A stretch of DNA of 64,000 bases from NCBI RefSeq assembly GCF_012070565.1, contig NZ_JAAQRO010000032.1, positions 62,001 through 126,000 on the forward strand, given 5' to 3'. Source of the stretch: Anaerosporobacter faecicola. Lineage in GTDB: Bacteria > Bacillota > Clostridia > Lachnospirales > Lachnospiraceae. The position numbers and the translations under genes are program-made. The notes beneath the pieces were generated by a model. The model saw only the letters and a list, made by a program, of their open reading frames with translations, had not been told where the DNA came from and made no database searches. Below, in pieces: positions 35,776-44,181 of the stretch; the first letter of the stretch is position 1; each line of letters opens with the position of its first letter.

Positions 35776-36110
35776 GGGGCTGTCGCGACAGTGAACCGCT
35801 CCCCGTCAAGTAGACAATCAAAAAATAAAAAGTTATTTCTGCCACCAAGCAAAGCTGGTGGCAGTTTTTATGCTACCAACATATATAATTCCCCAGAATC
35901 CTTCCATTGGTCCATTGTCAATACATTTTGCAACGCTAGACATACTTTGTGTCATTCCTGCAGCTTCCAGTTTGTTGTGAAAGATTCGATTTGTATATTG
36001 AAATCCCGTCGCTATGACACAGTGGATGTGCATCAGGATTATCGGCAATTGCTTAATCAAAAGTGTAGAACGTCCCTTGTTGTTTGTAGGTAAAAATTTG
36101 GATGAACAAT
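35776..36110 (-). mobile_element. Decayed IS3-family (IS150-like) element: transposase fragment plus one terminal end
   Basis: The minus strand codes a C-terminal IS3 OrfB integrase fragment: ADNPDAHPLCHSD in one frame, then FQYTNRIFHNKLEAAGMTQS and CIDNGPMEGFWG in another, so there is at least one frameshift, and an internal stop precedes ADNP. After WGI the transposase is cut and joined to a sequence ending in the hairpin at 35839 and the terminal segment GTGAACCGCTCCCCGTCAAG near 35791-35810, typical of an element end. The other end was not found. The element is dead. Confidence 0.8.
35839..35869 (+). terminator. Terminator-like hairpin near the IS3 remnant end
   Basis: CTGCCACCA (35839-35847) pairs with TGGTGGCAG (35856-35864), followed by TTTTT. 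On the plus strand it can terminate transcription from the PP-loop gene. Confidence 0.75.
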
Positions 36111-36231
36111 ATACTAAGGGAAAACCTGATAAAAAGTAAAAACCAATTCTCTTTAAACGTGAGTATATTCCCTTGTTACGTTATATTCACCAATAATAAA
36201 TAATGGTATCATTATGTTAGGAGGTGTTCCA

Positions 36232-37344
36232 ATGAGAAATGTAAATCTGAAAATTGCAGAGTTAAGAAAACAAAAGCAGATTGGACAACAAGAACTAGCA
36301 AAAGTATTGGGGGTTACGTATCAAACTATTAGCAAATGGGAAACAGGAGTAACCATGCCAGATATTCTGTTGTTGCCTGCGATAGCAGAGTATTTTGAGG
36401 TAACTGTTGATCAGGTACTAGGATTACAGCCGTTATCTATGCAACAATATAAGCAGAGGAATACAGATGATCGTGACAGCTGGAGTGAGAATACGGACAA
36501 ACTATTTCAGAATAGAAAGAATTTTTGGAATCAGGATTACTTGCAATTCTTAATAGATAAAGTATGGAAAATTGTAAAACCAATAAAGGTTATTGATTTT
36601 TGGTGTGGTGATGGTTACTTAGGAAAACAGTTATTGGAACTTTTGCCAAAAGGGAGTTCTTATACGGGGGTAGATCATGCATATTTTATTGAGAAAGCAA
36701 GAACGACATTTGAAGGAGCAACAATTCCTTCCAGTTTTGTGGAATCTAATATATATGAATTCCGTACCGTGGAACAATATGATCTTGCAATTTGTCAATG
36801 TTGTTTACGGCATTTGAATAAGCCGAAGGCTGCAATGTATACAATGGTGGAATCTGTGAAAAAAGGCGGTTTGGTTGTTTGTGTCGAAGTAAATCGAGAG
36901 TTTGAGAATGATGGAACATATCTAGACGGAATGGATTATGACGAGTTATGTACGAATTTTGATTACCATCCTCTTTGGAGAACAGAACTTGAAAAAGAGG
37001 GAAGAGATTATGCTATTGGTATGCGTGCACCATTTTATATGGAACAGTTGGGGTTACATGATATTGATGTGAGAATGAATGATAAGGTGATGTTCACTTC
37101 TGTAAGTGATCCAAATTATGAGCAGAAAGCAAAGAGTTTTATAGAAATCAATGGTTATGATCAGGAACGAGGAATTGCAGAAAGTGAAAGCATGATTGAT
37201 TTCTTTATGAATCGTGGAATAAAGCGAGCGGAAGCTGAAAAACTTGTCATGATGCAGACAAAGATAGCACATCATTTTACAAAAGAGGAAAAGAAAAGCT
37301 TCCTTAAAGTACATGGGTTAATGATTACATATGGAACGAAGTAA
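36232..37344 (+). CDS. XRE-type helix-turn-helix fused to a SAM-dependent methyltransferase
   Basis: 370 residues from the ATG at 36232 (AGGAGGTG 5 bases upstream). Residues about 5-62 form a Cro/C1-type HTH (QQELAKVLGVTYQTISKWET). After a linker, about 115-230 is a class I methyltransferase core with motif I VIDFWCGDGYLGKQLLELLP, acidic motif YTGVDHAYF and motif IV YDLAICQCCLRHLN. Motif I has Trp-Cys-Gly-Asp where most have Gly-x-Gly, so SAM binding may be altered. A C-terminal helical part follows. The DNA-binding and enzyme parts in one chain suggest an autoregulated or targeted methyltransferase; the substrate is unknown. Confidence 0.82.
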   Translation: MRNVNLKIAELRKQKQIGQQELAKVLGVTYQTISKWETGVTMPDILLLPAIAEYFEVTVDQVLGLQPLSMQQYKQRNTDDRDSWSENTDKLFQNRKNFWNQDYLQFLIDKVWKIVKPIKVIDFWCGDGYLGKQLLELLPKGSSYTGVDHAYFIEKARTTFEGATIPSSFVESNIYEFRTVEQYDLAICQCCLRHLNKPKAAMYTMVESVKKGGLVVCVEVNREFENDGTYLDGMDYDELCTNFDYHPLWRTELEKEGRDYAIGMRAPFYMEQLGLHDIDVRMNDKVMFTSVSDPNYEQKAKSFIEINGYDQERGIAESESMIDFFMNRGIKRAEAEKLVMMQTKIAHHFTKEEKKSFLKVHGLMITYGTK

Positions 37345-37436
37345 TGGATTGGTAAAATATAGGAATAATGAGAAAGAAATTGATAAGGATTGAAGGACAA
37401 AGCAATAGTCATGAAAAAATCAAAGGAGGTGCCCAT

Positions 37437-38354
37437 ATGACGATAGAGCCATACAAAGGAATTGCAGAGATATATGAAGAAATCCGTCCCTCCTACCCTC
37501 AGGAATTAATTCAGGACATAATTAATTCCACGTATTTGTCGTATTGCGACAGGATATTAGAGATTGGAGCAGGGACAGGAAAAGCAACAACTTTATTCGC
37601 AGAACGAGGATATGGAGTACATGCAATAGAGATTGGAGAAGATATGGCGGAAATCCTTAGAAAGAAGTGTTCTCCATATCAATTGGTTACTGTGGAGGTA
37701 TGTTCCTTTGAAGACTGGATCAATTCAGAAAAAGAGGAATATCATCTAATCTATTCAGCGCAAGCATTTCATTGGATTAAGAAAGAAATCAAATATAAAA
37801 AATGCTATGATCTACTAGAGAAAGCCGGCTATCTGGTATTGTTCTGGTATGCACCCACAAATAATAAATCATTCGAACGGCTGAAACTGGACGAACAGAT
37901 TAATAAAATAGTTGATCAGTACATAAAAAAATCGGAAGGAAATAAAAGGAGTCCATGTAAAGATAGTGAGAAACAAAGTGTAGGACAAAGTGAGAAACAA
38001 AGCGAGGAACAAAAGGACAATCATATTGAAAAAAATACAAGCAAACTACCAGTAAGACGAACACACACAGGAGTCTACAGTGCAGACGAACGAAAAAAAG
38101 AAATTGAAGAAAGTGGCTTATTCCAAATTATTGAACAAAAGGAATATCTCCATAAGATAATCAATACGCCAGAACAATATGTACAGGCAATGCGTTCTGT
38201 GCCTGCCTTTGCTTCTTGCCTAGATCGAATGGAAGAGAGTATTATTAAGGAATTAGAGAATAAAATTATATCCCTCATAATTGCTTATGGGGGATATGTG
38301 GAAGAAGAGTTTCAATACTCTTTATATATTGCACAGAAGTTCGTTCGTGTCTAG
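37437..38354 (+). CDS. Class I SAM-dependent methyltransferase
   Basis: 305 residues from the ATG at 37437, with AAAGGAGGTG 5 bases upstream. Motif I is ILEIGAGTGKATTLFAERGY, followed by HAIEIGEDM and the LIYSAQAFHWI motif of the methyltransferase-11/25 group. A low-complexity hydrophilic insert rich in Lys, Ser, Gln and Glu (about 185-225) is an oddity. A nine-codon frame from 37411 ends in ATATGA overlapping this start and contains the ribosome site. It follows the HTH-methyltransferase gene by 92 bp. The substrate is unknown. Confidence 0.85.
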   Translation: MTIEPYKGIAEIYEEIRPSYPQELIQDIINSTYLSYCDRILEIGAGTGKATTLFAERGYGVHAIEIGEDMAEILRKKCSPYQLVTVEVCSFEDWINSEKEEYHLIYSAQAFHWIKKEIKYKKCYDLLEKAGYLVLFWYAPTNNKSFERLKLDEQINKIVDQYIKKSEGNKRSPCKDSEKQSVGQSEKQSEEQKDNHIEKNTSKLPVRRTHTGVYSADERKKEIEESGLFQIIEQKEYLHKIINTPEQYVQAMRSVPAFASCLDRMEESIIKELENKIISLIIAYGGYVEEEFQYSLYIAQKFVRV

Positions 38355-38407
38355 TAGAAAGTAATTCTCTAATCTTGCAATAGCATGGCACCTATTGAAG
38401 TTCTATA

Positions 38408-39802
38408 CTAGCGTTTACAAAGAGGCAGAATCAATTTCACACAAAATCCACCATACTGGCTGTGAGAAATGATTGTTTGTCCATTGTGAACTGCCAGAAT
38501 CTGTTTTACAATAAGCAGTCCAAGACCATGCCGTTGCTCGGTTGTAGTATCATCACATACCATATAATGTGGCGTTGTATTTAACTGGTGAATCTGCTCA
38601 TCGGTAGCGCCTACGCCATTGTCGGCAACCGTTATCATACAAGAGTCGTCTAAAGATTGCACGGTAACATAGATGGTACAGCCGTTCTCGTTATGGTTAA
38701 TAGAATTTTGAATCAAATTCATGATGGCCCTTCTTAGTAAATCTTGATCTGCCTGAATCAAACAAGTATTTGGGCTTGTATCTGTTTCCCATTCGATCGG
38801 ATGGGTATGATCAATATCGGTATTCATAAAATCAACGACAACCTGTCGAACAACAGCAACAGCATTCATTTTGCTAGGTTGAATCGGCTGCATGTTATAT
38901 TCCAGTTTGGAGGCTAGGTTTAGGTCATTAATTAAGTTTTGCATCTTCTGGCTTTGGCGAAGAATGACCATTGCTTTTTTCTGTTGTTCTTCTGTAAGAT
39001 GCGTATCGGATTCTAATTGCCCAGCATATCCCATGACCATGGAAAGAGGAGTACGGATATCATGGGAAACCCCAGCAATCCAATTGGCGCGAGCAGTTTC
39101 TTTTCGTCTTAATTGTGACTTTTGCTTCTGTAATATTTCAGAAGTTTGATTGATGCTGACGGCAAGTTCTGACAGCAGTCCTTTTTCCAATATATGAACA
39201 GGATTACTGGTGGAAAGCGATTGAATTCCATTTATGATTGGTTTAATAGAGGTTAGCAGTTTGGAATTTGCTAAAACATAGATGATCAGGAGTAATAAGA
39301 TATTCGCAAACACTATGGCAAGTAGGATTTTAGGTAAGTTTGCAATCAGATGATAATCCCAGCTTGGCCACATATGCTTCCAATAACTCTCTTTTGGGTA
39401 ACCAAGGACAAGTAAACCATTTTCTGATTCCCCTGTAAATGTTGGATAACCAGCGATATAGCCACGTGTAACGTTGGATATAGAAGAGGCGGTATAGGAA
39501 AGAGGTACGCAGTTCGGTAGATGATCACTTTTCCATACAACTTGAAGTGTCGTATTGTCAATCAAGATTGCCCAAGCATGGGCTTCTTGGAGTTGGGTAG
39601 TACTCTCTTTCGATAAGACAATCCCTTGCTCCGTGGATTGTAATGCCTTAGCGGTTTCTGCTGCAGTAACCCAAGGGGAGCCATTAGATAATTGCTTGGA
39701 AGCGATGATGGCGAATACGACTGCATTAAGCAAAAGAAGCATGAGGGAGCTAAGGAGCAAGAGACCAACATAACGACGAATGAGTTTCGGAACACTTTTC
39801 AT
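38408..39802 (-). CDS. Sensor histidine kinase of a lantibiotic-resistance module
   Basis: About 464 residues from the ATG at 39802; an ATG at 39814 overlaps the regulator's stop and is the alternative. TM1 is at about 10-33 and TM2 at about 165-185, flanking an outer domain of some 130 residues. A HAMP-like linker, H-box VSHDIRTPLSMVMGY, N-box NLIQNSINHN and G1 DNGVGA / G2 GLGLLIVKQI follow. The DIRTPL H-box is typical of kinases near LanFEG transporters. The regulator gene is immediately upstream (5 bp), and the transporter is divergent. It probably senses a lanthipeptide or bacitracin-like compound. Confidence 0.88.
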   Translation of the reverse strand: MKSVPKLIRRYVGLLLLSSLMLLLLNAVVFAIIASKQLSNGSPWVTAAETAKALQSTEQGIVLSKESTTQLQEAHAWAILIDNTTLQVVWKSDHLPNCVPLSYTASSISNVTRGYIAGYPTFTGESENGLLVLGYPKESYWKHMWPSWDYHLIANLPKILLAIVFANILLLLIIYVLANSKLLTSIKPIINGIQSLSTSNPVHILEKGLLSELAVSINQTSEILQKQKSQLRRKETARANWIAGVSHDIRTPLSMVMGYAGQLESDTHLTEEQQKKAMVILRQSQKMQNLINDLNLASKLEYNMQPIQPSKMNAVAVVRQVVVDFMNTDIDHTHPIEWETDTSPNTCLIQADQDLLRRAIMNLIQNSINHNENGCTIYVTVQSLDDSCMITVADNGVGATDEQIHQLNTTPHYMVCDDTTTEQRHGLGLLIVKQILAVHNGQTIISHSQYGGFCVKLILPLCKR

Positions 39803-39807
39803 AAAAA

Positions 39808-40515
39808 TCACCATTCCCTTTCAACAATTAATTTGTATCCTAAGCCTTTAATCGTAACTAAAGATACAGGTTTGGAAGGGTTTTCTTCAATCTTTTCTCG
39901 GATTCGTCTGATATGAGCCATTAAGGAATTTTCATAGCCATATGGGTTATCGCCCCATGCTGCTTCACAAAGTGTATCAATGGTTACAATTCGACCGGCA
40001 TTGCGGTAAAGTGCGGATAATAATTCGTGTTCTTTGGCTGTAAGAGGGATATGTTCGTCCGCTTTGATTACTTCAGCACGAGAAAAATCAATGGTACTGC
40101 TATGTAACTTGACAAGAGGATTTTCTCTTTTGTAGCTTCGTCTAAGAATTGCCATAACACGAAAAAGAAGTTCTTTCGGTAAGAATGGCTTAACCATGTA
40201 ATCGTCTGCTCCAAGAGAGAACCCTTTCCATTTGTCCTCCTCTTCACCACGGGCAGTTAAGAATAGAACGGGATAGTCCTGTTCCTTTCTTACTTGTTCC
40301 ATTAAGGAAAAACCACTTCCATCGGGGAGCATTACATCAAGGATTACCATTTCAGGAGAATATTCTTTGATTTGAGACATTGCTTCTTTTACATTGCTAG
40401 CAGTATGAATGTTGGTAAATCCATCTTCTGTTAAGATGGATACAACCATATCTAAAAGTTCCTGTTCATCATCCACGAGCAAGATCCGTTTTGATTTTAA
40501 ATAGGATAATTCCAT
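39808..40515 (-). CDS. OmpR-family response regulator of the lantibiotic-resistance module
   Basis: 235 residues. The receiver has VDDE, phospho-acceptor Asp60 in MVILDVMLPDGSGF, and KPF. The winged helix is about 135-233 and ends LVTIKGLGYKLI. AGAAGGTG precedes the start. It is transcribed away from the LanFEG-like operon, and the 150-bp gap between them contains an exact 11-bp tandem repeat that is its likely binding site. Confidence 0.9.
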   Translation of the reverse strand: MELSYLKSKRILLVDDEQELLDMVVSILTEDGFTNIHTASNVKEAMSQIKEYSPEMVILDVMLPDGSGFSLMEQVRKEQDYPVLFLTARGEEEDKWKGFSLGADDYMVKPFLPKELLFRVMAILRRSYKRENPLVKLHSSTIDFSRAEVIKADEHIPLTAKEHELLSALYRNAGRIVTIDTLCEAAWGDNPYGYENSLMAHIRRIREKIEENPSKPVSLVTIKGLGYKLIVEREW

Positions 40516-40582
40516 TCAGAAACACCTTCTTTCTGCTACTTATTATAGCATAGATCTTGTTAATTTATCTGTTTTGATAAAA

Positions 40583-40638
40583 ATGTAAGGTAGATGTAAG
40601 GTAGGGAGAAGGATAGCGCAAGGTTCTTTCTGTAAACT
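40583..40638 (+). promoter_or_regulatory. Direct-repeat operator and activated promoter of the LanFEG-like operon
   Basis: ATGTAAGGTAG occurs twice with no gap (40583-40593, 40594-40604), an exact 11-bp period as used by OmpR-family dimers. A TAAACT -10 candidate (40633-40638) places the repeat at about -41 to -62, the usual activator position. There is no good -35. A hairpin TTCTTTCTGT/ACAGAAAGAA (40625-40653) overlaps the transcript start. Confidence 0.75.
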
Positions 40639-40666
40639 AAAAGACAGAAAGAAAGGAGTAAATGCG

Positions 40667-41422
40667 ATGAATATCATTGAAACGAAAAACCTTACAAAAT
40701 CCTATGGTAATTTTACTGCGGTGTCAGGGGTGAACCTTCATATCCCCAGAGGAACGGTATACGGATTTTTAGGACCAAATGGAGCTGGAAAATCCACTAC
40801 GATGAAAATGTTCTTAGGGCTTACGAAACCGACGGAAGGAACGTTCTCCATTGATAACAAAAGATATCCAGAAGATCGAGTGGAGATTTTGAAAGAAGTG
40901 GGATCTTTTATTGAAGCACCGGCATTCTATGGAAATCTTAGTGGCGAAGAGAATCTGGAAATTATCCGTAAAATCTTAGGACTTCCGAAAGCCTCTGTTA
41001 AAGAAGCATTAGAGCTAGTTGGTCTTACCGAACACAGAAAACGTCTTGCAAAGAAGTATTCATTAGGTATGAAACAGAGATTGGGACTTGCGAGTGCACT
41101 AATTGGAAGACCACCAATTCTGATTCTTGATGAACCGACGAATGGACTTGATCCGGTTGGGATACATGAGATTCGGACATTGATTCGGTCATTACCACAG
41201 AAGTTCAATTGTACGGTATTCGTCTCTTCTCATTTGTTGTCTGAAATCGAATTAATGGCAGACAACATCGGAATACTGAATCACGGACATCTTATTTTTG
41301 AAGGAACACTTCCTATGTTAAAGAGAAATGCTTCGCTGCAAGGATTTCCAACGGAAAACTTGGAGGAAACATTTTTGGCAATGATTGATGAAGATAATAG
41401 ACAAAGGAGTGGTAAGAGATGA
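40667..41422 (+). CDS. Lantibiotic-protection ABC transporter ATPase (LanF/BcrA type)
   Basis: 251 residues. Walker A GPNGAGKST, signature YSLGMKQRLGLA, Walker B ILILDEPTNGLD and VSSH are intact. The Q-loop reads GSFIEAPAFYGNL: Glu replaces the usual Gln, the E-loop considered characteristic of LanF/BcrA immunity ATPases. AAAGGAG precedes the ATG. The stop overlaps the next start by ATGA. It drives efflux of a membrane-bound peptide antibiotic through the two permeases that follow. No lantibiotic biosynthesis genes are present, so this is resistance rather than self-immunity. Confidence 0.92.
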   Translation: MNIIETKNLTKSYGNFTAVSGVNLHIPRGTVYGFLGPNGAGKSTTMKMFLGLTKPTEGTFSIDNKRYPEDRVEILKEVGSFIEAPAFYGNLSGEENLEIIRKILGLPKASVKEALELVGLTEHRKRLAKKYSLGMKQRLGLASALIGRPPILILDEPTNGLDPVGIHEIRTLIRSLPQKFNCTVFVSSHLLSEIELMADNIGILNHGHLIFEGTLPMLKRNASLQGFPTENLEETFLAMIDEDNRQRSGKR

Positions 41423-42141
41423 GTATTGCACTAGAATGGAAGAAAACAAAGCGAACGGGCTTTTTCCTTACATTTGTGGCAGGTGGACTTCTTGCAGGGG
41501 CAGTACCGATCCTTAATATGATGGTTCGTGAGAAGTGTTATGTTGGAAGAAAAGAACCTGCAGTTGACATCATACTCAATGCGAACTGGCAGTTGATGGC
41601 CATGCTTACGATTCTTCTCCTACTGGTGGGAGCCTGTATGCTGTACCATACCGAATATGCAGACAATGCCATACAGAGAATGCGTACGATGCCAAAAAGG
41701 GAATGTGGTCTTTTCTACAGTAAATGTGGTCTACTTCTCTTCATGAGTATCTTCCTTGTTTTCCTGCAAGCGTTAGCAATTTATTTCTGTATGGTTCACT
41801 GGTTTGCGTATACAGCAGAACAGATTTCTGTATTGATTTATAATTTTAGTTATACATTCATCTTGTTGTTACCATCTGTCTTTGGGTTCCTCTTGATCGC
41901 TTCTGTGTGTAACAATATGTGGATTCCACTTGGAATTGGCGTTGTCTGCATATTTACAGCAACAATGTTACCAACAAACAATCGCTGGCTATCTCTATTT
42001 CCGTTTGCACTACCATTCCAAACGTATGTAGGGAAGGATTGGAATACGATACGAATGGATCTCTTAGCAGCAGTGGTTGAAAGCATGTTGGCGTGTATCG
42101 CGGAAGGGATAATCTTGAAAGGAAGGAGGGCTTTGGCATGA
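41419..42141 (+). CDS. Lantibiotic-protection ABC permease (LanE-like)
   Basis: 240 residues with six hydrophobic helices in the ABC-2 layout. The N-terminal MSIALEWKKTKRTGFFLTFV is the usual LEWxKxKRT start of LanE/MutE permeases. It overlaps the ATPase stop and the next gene's start by 4 bp each (ATGA), so the three are translationally coupled. Confidence 0.88.
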   Translation: MSIALEWKKTKRTGFFLTFVAGGLLAGAVPILNMMVREKCYVGRKEPAVDIILNANWQLMAMLTILLLLVGACMLYHTEYADNAIQRMRTMPKRECGLFYSKCGLLLFMSIFLVFLQALAIYFCMVHWFAYTAEQISVLIYNFSYTFILLLPSVFGFLLIASVCNNMWIPLGIGVVCIFTATMLPTNNRWLSLFPFALPFQTYVGKDWNTIRMDLLAAVVESMLACIAEGIILKGRRALA

Positions 42142-42908
42142 GTTTGAAATCACTTATTGGAATTGAGTATACAAAAATTAGGCGTTCAAAAATTGGAGTG
42201 ATTCTATTACTAGCAACATGCATTCTTTGGATTCCATCCATCGTGAATGCAGATTTAAATTTTACGATGCAGGCAGAAGGAATCACACCTGAGAATAATT
42301 TCTTCATACAGGGATTTATGGCAATGTCTTGGTTTATGTTTCCTGCAACGATGCTTGTAAGTACTGTTTTGATAAATCAGACGGAAAGAAAGAATAGTGG
42401 AATGTTAAAAATGTTGTCTATGCCGATTTCTATCTGGAGATTGTGTTTGGCAAAATATGTGGTATTACTTACTTTAGCGGCATTGCAGATTATGATGTCA
42501 GTGGGAATGTATTATATAAGTGCTGCTATCGCCTCTCAGACACAAGAGTATAATTTGCTCTTGTCTCCGTTGTTTGTATGTAAGGAAGCTGCTTTGATCT
42601 GGTTATCAGCCATTCCAATGTTGGCAATCTTTTGGCTCTTAACGATATGCATACAGACACCAATTGTGCCGATTGGCCTTGGATTTGCCTCGATTGTTCC
42701 TTCCGTATTAATCATTAATACAAAATTCTGGTTTGCGTATCCAATGGCATATCCATTCTTTTTCATTACATCAGAGTACGGAAAACTAGCAAAAAATCTA
42801 ACAACAACACAAGCAGAACCAATACCGTGGATTCCAACAGCAATCTTCATTACACTTGTATGCGTTTTGTTATCCTGTATAAGGTTTGGAAAGTATGAAA
42901 GGAGATAA
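42138..42908 (+). CDS. Lantibiotic-protection ABC permease (LanG-like)
   Basis: 256 residues with six helices. It starts MSLKSLIGIEYTKIRRSKIG, the second permease type (IEYxKxRRSKI). It is translationally coupled to the LanE-like gene through ATGA. With LanF and LanE it completes the three-part LanFEG pump, in the cytoplasmic membrane. Confidence 0.88.
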   Translation: MSLKSLIGIEYTKIRRSKIGVILLLATCILWIPSIVNADLNFTMQAEGITPENNFFIQGFMAMSWFMFPATMLVSTVLINQTERKNSGMLKMLSMPISIWRLCLAKYVVLLTLAALQIMMSVGMYYISAAIASQTQEYNLLLSPLFVCKEAALIWLSAIPMLAIFWLLTICIQTPIVPIGLGFASIVPSVLIINTKFWFAYPMAYPFFFITSEYGKLAKNLTTTQAEPIPWIPTAIFITLVCVLLSCIRFGKYERR

Positions 42909-42913
42909 GTAGT

Positions 42914-43198
42914 ATGAAAGAGCGAATAATAACCTTGATCAGTACGATCATGATGTGTGTACCATGGACAATTCTACCATTAAGAATGAACCAGTGGGCC
43001 CTTAAGTCCCCAACTGCTGAGATCATGATTGCCAGCTATGCAGCATTTATGATTCTCAGCGGAGTTTTTACTGTTTGGGCATATACAAAAGGAAATGTAA
43101 AGAATGGTTTGATGAAACTATGTGTTGTAATGAATAGTGTATATAGTGTTGGTGGTTTGGTAGCTTTTGCGATGATGTTACTTCCTAAATTGGTGTAA
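42914..43198 (+). CDS. Small membrane protein at the end of the LanFEG-like operon
   Basis: 94 residues with three hydrophobic helices (about 5-22, 32-55, 66-88). It lies 5 bp after LanG with AAAGGAG, so it is in the same transcript. No family was recognised. It might be an accessory subunit or immunity-like protein; the position is suggestive but not proof. Confidence 0.7.
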   Translation: MKERIITLISTIMMCVPWTILPLRMNQWALKSPTAEIMIASYAAFMILSGVFTVWAYTKGNVKNGLMKLCVVMNSVYSVGGLVAFAMMLLPKLV

Positions 43199-43203
43199 GC
43201 AAG

Positions 43204-43593
43204 TTACGACCTTGTCTTGTAGATTCGAATGATCACACCATCTTTGGTTGGTTCCCCAATTCCAGTCAGGCTGGTTGTTTCCCACTCTGCAAGACAGGCG
43301 CTATCTGTAACAATAGTAGGACAACAATGTGCAAGATCACGAGCATTGTTTTCAATAAAAAGATGGCAAGGATTTCCTTCGTGATCAATCCCTTCTAACA
43401 TATATCTAGCGGACAAGAGACATTCTCCTGTTTTCTCAATCTTCTGGGTGTCAACACAGGCACCAATTGTATTACCTTGAAAATAAGGACCATTTGCTTT
43501 TGCAGTAAATGGAATCATGCAGATATCTTTTGTATGTCCAATCACATGGAGCGATTTCTCGATTATAACATCAATTGTTAACAATAATTCCAT
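43204..43593 (-). CDS. DUF3237-like small cytoplasmic protein
   Basis: 129 residues with no signal or helix spanning the membrane. The layout, a strand-rich start ending in IPFTAKANGPYFQGNT followed by LSARYMLEGIDHEGNPCHLF, resembles the DUF3237 family (G-P-x-x-G then a RY-L-D-G pattern). Function is unknown. AAGGAG precedes the ATG. Its stop converges on the LanFEG operon end with only 5 bp between them and no terminator seen. Confidence 0.6.
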   Translation of the reverse strand: MELLLTIDVIIEKSLHVIGHTKDICMIPFTAKANGPYFQGNTIGACVDTQKIEKTGECLLSARYMLEGIDHEGNPCHLFIENNARDLAHCCPTIVTDSACLAEWETTSLTGIGEPTKDGVIIRIYKTRS

Positions 43594-43762
43594 AAGAACT
43601 CCTTCCTACTGTATAGATAACTTCCTTAGTACTGTTACGGGTGAAGCTAAGGGAGAGAAAGTTTTTAGGCGTTTATAGAAATCAACGACTCGTTCATAAC
43701 TTTCAAGCGCAAAGTTTGATTTAATAATAGCAGTGAGGATACGGCATGTCAATTCTAAGGGG

Positions 43763-43800
43763 CGATATTTGCTACCGTGTTGAACGGTAGGCAAATATCG
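43763..43800. repeat. 16-bp near-perfect inverted repeat
   Basis: CGATATTTGCTACCGT (43763-43778) pairs with ACGGTAGGCAAATATCG (43784-43800) with a single extra base and a 5-base loop. It has no T run on either side. It lies upstream of the minus-strand gene ending at 43204. A 62-codon minus-strand frame downstream of it (43606-43794) starts at TTG without a ribosome site and was not called. Confidence 0.6.
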
Positions 43801-43943
43801 TTGAGTCTAGTTGCATTAACGTGTATGAGAAAAACAATCAAAAGTTATTGAATTGGTATGATGTTAAACATTGTGAGTATAGCTGCACATTACTATGATT
43901 CAAAAATATGTTTCGTTAATATAATAAATATAATTAATATGTA

Positions 43944-43973
43944 TTACAGTTATGTCAATGCATGGTTTATAAT
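43944..43973 (+). promoter_or_regulatory. Promoter of the AraC-family gene
   Basis: TTACAG (43944-43949), an 18-bp spacer and a perfect TATAAT (43968-43973). The leader of about 200 nt contains CTTGT/ACAAG (43990-44006) and TGTAACC/GGTTACA (44031-44059) inverted repeats. The rest of the 588-bp gap 43594-44181 holds only the inverted repeat at 43763. Confidence 0.6.
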
Positions 43974-44181
43974 ATAAACATAGATGGTTCTTGTGTTAGA
44001 AACAAGACGAAAAATTCGAACAAGAGAGGCTGTAACCAACGATTGATTAAACGGTTACAAGAGGTATATCCGATACAGAAAGATCAGAAGGTTTTGTTCC
44101 CATTCGAGCGAATTGAGTTCCTAGCAAGAAAGTAATAGAGGAAAAACCAAACGGAACGGACAGGAAGAAAGGAGTAGACAA

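Noticed and set aside
38408-43198. Lantibiotic biosynthesis cluster
   Set aside because: Only the sensing and LanFEG pump genes are present; no LanA precursor, LanB/C/M enzyme or LanT was found nearby.
43606-43794. 62-codon minus-strand frame before the DUF3237-like gene
   Set aside because: It has a TTG start inside a hairpin, no ribosome site and no recognised family; perhaps a remnant.
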